Below, one piece after another: positions 63,601-64,000 of a stretch of DNA of 64,000 bases. Each line of letters begins with the position of its first letter. The stretch's first letter is position 1. The stretch comes from Streptomyces sp. NBC_01304 (GTDB lineage Bacteria > Actinomycetota > Actinomycetes > Streptomycetales > Streptomycetaceae). The DNA is taken from contig NZ_CP109055.1 in NCBI RefSeq assembly GCF_035975855.1, positions 10,354,001 to 10,418,000 of the forward strand. The letters run 5' to 3'. Both the position numbers and the translations under genes were made by a program. Below the pieces are notes generated by a model. The model had not been told where the DNA came from and searched no databases. It saw only the letters and a program-made list of their open reading frames with translations.

Positions 63601-64000
63601 CGGGTTCAAGGATCTCGGCTTCGACTCGATGATGGCCGTGGACCTCGCCGAACGCGTTCAGCGGCGTACCGGCGTCAGCACTCCCAAGACCCTCATCTTC
63701 GACTGCCCCGACCTGCGCTCCGCCGCCCGGTGGCTGCTCGGCGAACTCGCTCCCGCACTCACTGCGGACGCCGCTACGGGGACGGATGTCGGTACGGGGA
63801 CGGATGTCGGTACGCGTACGGATGTCGGTACGCGTGCGGGGGACGCCTCGACGAGTCGGCGTGGCGACGAGCCCCTGGCCATGGTCGGCGTCGGCCTGCG
63901 CATGCCCGGTGAGGCCCATGACCTCGAAAGCCTCTGGCAGGTGCTCGCCGAAGGCCGCGACACGGTCGCGACCGTTCCGGCCGACCGGTTCGACATCAAC
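57644..64000 (+). CDS. Type I PKS, 3' end beyond window: ACP-KS-AT-AT-KR-ACP-KS...
   Basis: The frame is open for all 2119 codons to the window end. Domains by residue: ACP (15-85, Ser52 in ELDSAQL), KS (105-530, Cys280), AT-1 (about 605-910, Ser704 in GQSIGE, F805AAH808), AT-2 (about 1035-1330, Ser1132 in GHSIGE, H1232AFH1235), structural half then KR (1680-1850, GGSGALAG, Tyr1828, LDD motif), ACP (Ser1995 in GFDSMM), then the next KS from about 2078. HAFH indicates malonyl-CoA for AT-2. The LDD motif suggests a B-type ketoreductase. No DH is present. An N-terminal ACP without its own adenylation domain suggests priming in trans. ATG 57644 follows AGGAAGAG. Confidence 0.92.
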   Translation, partial: MSFAQVNRDASATTATAQDIAGLLRTILAELLDVGPDSVADDRPLRELELDSAQLMRLAAEASRRLDRPVPGWAVWQYPTVAALAGYLAGEEAPAPAKPTRARAASAAEPIAIVGLGCRLPGGIETPDALWESLLGGVEAVREVPGDRWNAQEWLDSDIRAPGRMTTRWGGFLDDVAGFDAELFRISPTEARHMDPQQRMALETTWAALEDARIVHGDLAGSRTGVFIGTMAQEYHLATGADPEAIGTHSAVGWDNSIIPARIAYTLGLHGPALAVATACSSSLTATHLAVQSLHSGESDLALAGGVNILLHPHTTVAMTKFGGMNPDGQCRAFDADANGYVRGEGCGVIVLRRLSDALAAGDRVYAVIRGSAVNNDGASNGLTAPNPRAQEAVLRAAWQAAGIAPKDVSYVEAHGTGTPLGDPVEAQALGSVFAEGREEPLRIGSAKTNFGHLEPAAGVTGLIKTALALHHGELPASLHFDNPSPHIDFDTHRLQVVAGRQAWPTAERRYAGVSGFGFGGTNAHVALEEAPFRRRLLVPLAEDSDSALRESADALADRARAGHAWYAPELLGAGTGDHRVVAAITHHDQLADALHDRIGTRPPTPAGGRPELAFLFSGHGSQWLGMGRDLLAEPAFRAALDDCDRAVREATGWSVVDELLADRAESRLDRTDVVEPVLFALQVAQARTLQAWGLEPGVVVGQSIGEVAAAVIAGALPLAEGARVISTMAQLTAERISGRGGLLAAELSPGDAARVVAEAGGDAAVAGHLAPGQVCLSASPDVIAALERTLAERGVRTHRVNIDFAAHNPQIDDLGPELLRRLGAVETRPTAVPLWSTVTNGFIDGTSLDASYWLRNMRETFLLPEAVTALARERGLRIVEIAPHPIVQYGVERTLRTRHDERSAALAAGDRRRPSRHCLEDVAARLWCDGFDIDWGVVSGRPKEHTSTAPVALTVSGKTAAARAENAARLAGHLRGASRAALRDIAYTAASRRSHLEQRAVAVAATADEAEQALRALAAGTPHPDVVEGALAEGELAVLFTGQGSQRVGMGRGLYVAFPVFQAAFDEVCAAVDPHLRVPLAAVVFADPAGADAALVQETEFTQPALFAFEVALFRLWAAWGVEPRVVAGHSIGELAAAHVAGVLSLADAAQLVAARGRLMQACETGGAMASVEASEAEVLEVLARLDGRISISGLNGPTQTGVSGDEAAVSQVVDHFTAIGRRTRRLEVSHAFHSPHMDAMLAEYETVARSCSFVAPQIPLVSTVTGEWFDTDLAEGQGLRDPGYWVRQVREAVRFLDAIGTLEQAGVARYLECGPAAVLSAMAAGCVTGEGRVFIPSQRAGDAPDESRDLLRALGTLHVGGGQGLDWARVFEGTSPTLVDLPTYAFQREHYWLDAPDRTTTHDTKGTDDALWQAVDSGEAERLGELLGVTDTSAVATLLPYLADWRARRDRAADIADWMYEETWDQLATPRTAPALDGHWLLVAPAIAQSLADTVAAALTEAGARAHVLAAGCDRTTYATLLANLKGTLGDTPFTGVLALTQADETPHPDHPDTTTGAAQTLALVQALGDAAVRAPLWLITRGAVQAYADDHAPRPEQAGAWGLGHVVALEHANRWGGLIDLPADPEQATAAMQQLVAALAAPGDPEEHVALRPAGRFVRRLRRAAPETALRPWSPRGTVLITGGSGALAGHLARRLAEHGAEHLVLASRRGPDADGATALTEALEAAGARVTLASCDVTDRDQLAVLIAGIDRDEAPLRAVFHTAGTLDDRLIDRLDTEALAASSAPKLRAARLLHEVTLGHDLDAFVLYSSVIGALGNVGQANYAMANTALDALAAQLRAEGRPALSIGWGPWADGGMTHGAAETQLRRIGLAPMAVDRALTALDAALATGRSTVIAQIDWDRAAPTYTEGRNRPFLREIPQARAALEQHTAAASDAGANPLRETLLALDDQDREAQLCALLAAEAAAVLGVRNPESLDPERGFKDLGFDSMMAVDLAERVQRRTGVSTPKTLIFDCPDLRSAARWLLGELAPALTADAATGTDVGTGTDVGTRTDVGTRAGDASTSRRGDEPLAMVGVGLRMPGEAHDLESLWQVLAEGRDTVATVPADRFDIN
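63775..63828 (+). repeat. Three 18-bp tandem repeats in the inter-module linker
   Basis: TACGGGGACGGATGTCGG is present twice exactly and once with two changes, coding for Gly-Thr-Asp-Val repeats between the ACP and the next KS. It probably lengthens a flexible linker. Confidence 0.7.

Overview
The window is high-GC DNA with strong G/C third-position codon bias, SARP and gamma-butyrolactone-receptor regulators and a MITE-type repeat common in streptomycetes. It almost certainly comes from Streptomyces or a close relative. I could not place it in a named species or match it to a named product.

Layout. (1) 1-5.7 kb: a gamma-butyrolactone receptor-type TetR and a P450, then about 0.5 kb of 9-bp iteron-like repeats in front of a plasmid/phage-style replication cassette (primase-polymerase, D5/P4-type helicase, small partner). 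(2) 5.7-17 kb: acyl-CoA carboxylase epsilon and beta subunits, two more butyrolactone-receptor homologues, a SARP, a didomain ACP, a ketosynthase-like protein whose active-site Cys is replaced by Glu, an Sfp-type phosphopantetheinyl transferase, a MITE and a LAL/LuxR regulator. (3) 17-25 kb: two-domain 3-hydroxyacyl-CoA dehydrogenase and crotonyl-CoA carboxylase/reductase (ethylmalonyl-CoA supply), two type II thioesterases, a KAS III and two more SARPs. (4) 25-37.5 kb: a type II aromatic polyketide set: thioesterase, KS-alpha, KS-beta, ACP, two flavin monooxygenases, metallo-beta-lactamase-fold protein, SnoaL-like protein, acyl-CoA ligase, ABM-family protein, ketoreductase and didomain aromatase/cyclase. 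(5) 37.7-43.5 kb: a complete methoxymalonyl-ACP pathway with its methyltransferase fused to AT and ACP. (6) 43.6-57.3 kb: a PKS-NRPS-PKS protein (KS-AT-ACP-C-A-PCP-KS-AT-ACP-TE) followed by a degenerate alpha/beta-hydrolase, a P450, an uncharacterised protein and a DinB-like protein. (7) 57.6 kb to the end: a type I PKS (ACP-KS-AT-AT-KR-ACP-KS...) cut off by the window edge.

Working model (inference). This is one hybrid type II / type I / NRPS biosynthetic cluster. The type II enzymes make an aromatic unit, the acyl-CoA ligase may activate it, and the ACP-first type I PKS may accept it as starter. The modular line extends it with malonyl, methoxymalonyl, ethylmalonyl and methylmalonyl units. 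Glycine is inserted by an A domain whose pocket reads D-I-L-Q-L-G-M-V-W, and the last module ends in a TE. This order would leave an acyl-NH-CH2-CO-CH(CH3)-CO chain at the TE, which could close to an N-acyl tetramate-like ring. Regulation looks layered. ARE-like palindromes lie by the receptor, carboxylase and SARP genes. SARP-type heptamer repeats with 11-bp spacing lie before five transcription units, covering the aromatic, ligase and modular-PKS parts. No transporter, resistance gene, glycosyltransferase or butyrolactone synthase is seen here, so the cluster very likely continues past 64,000.
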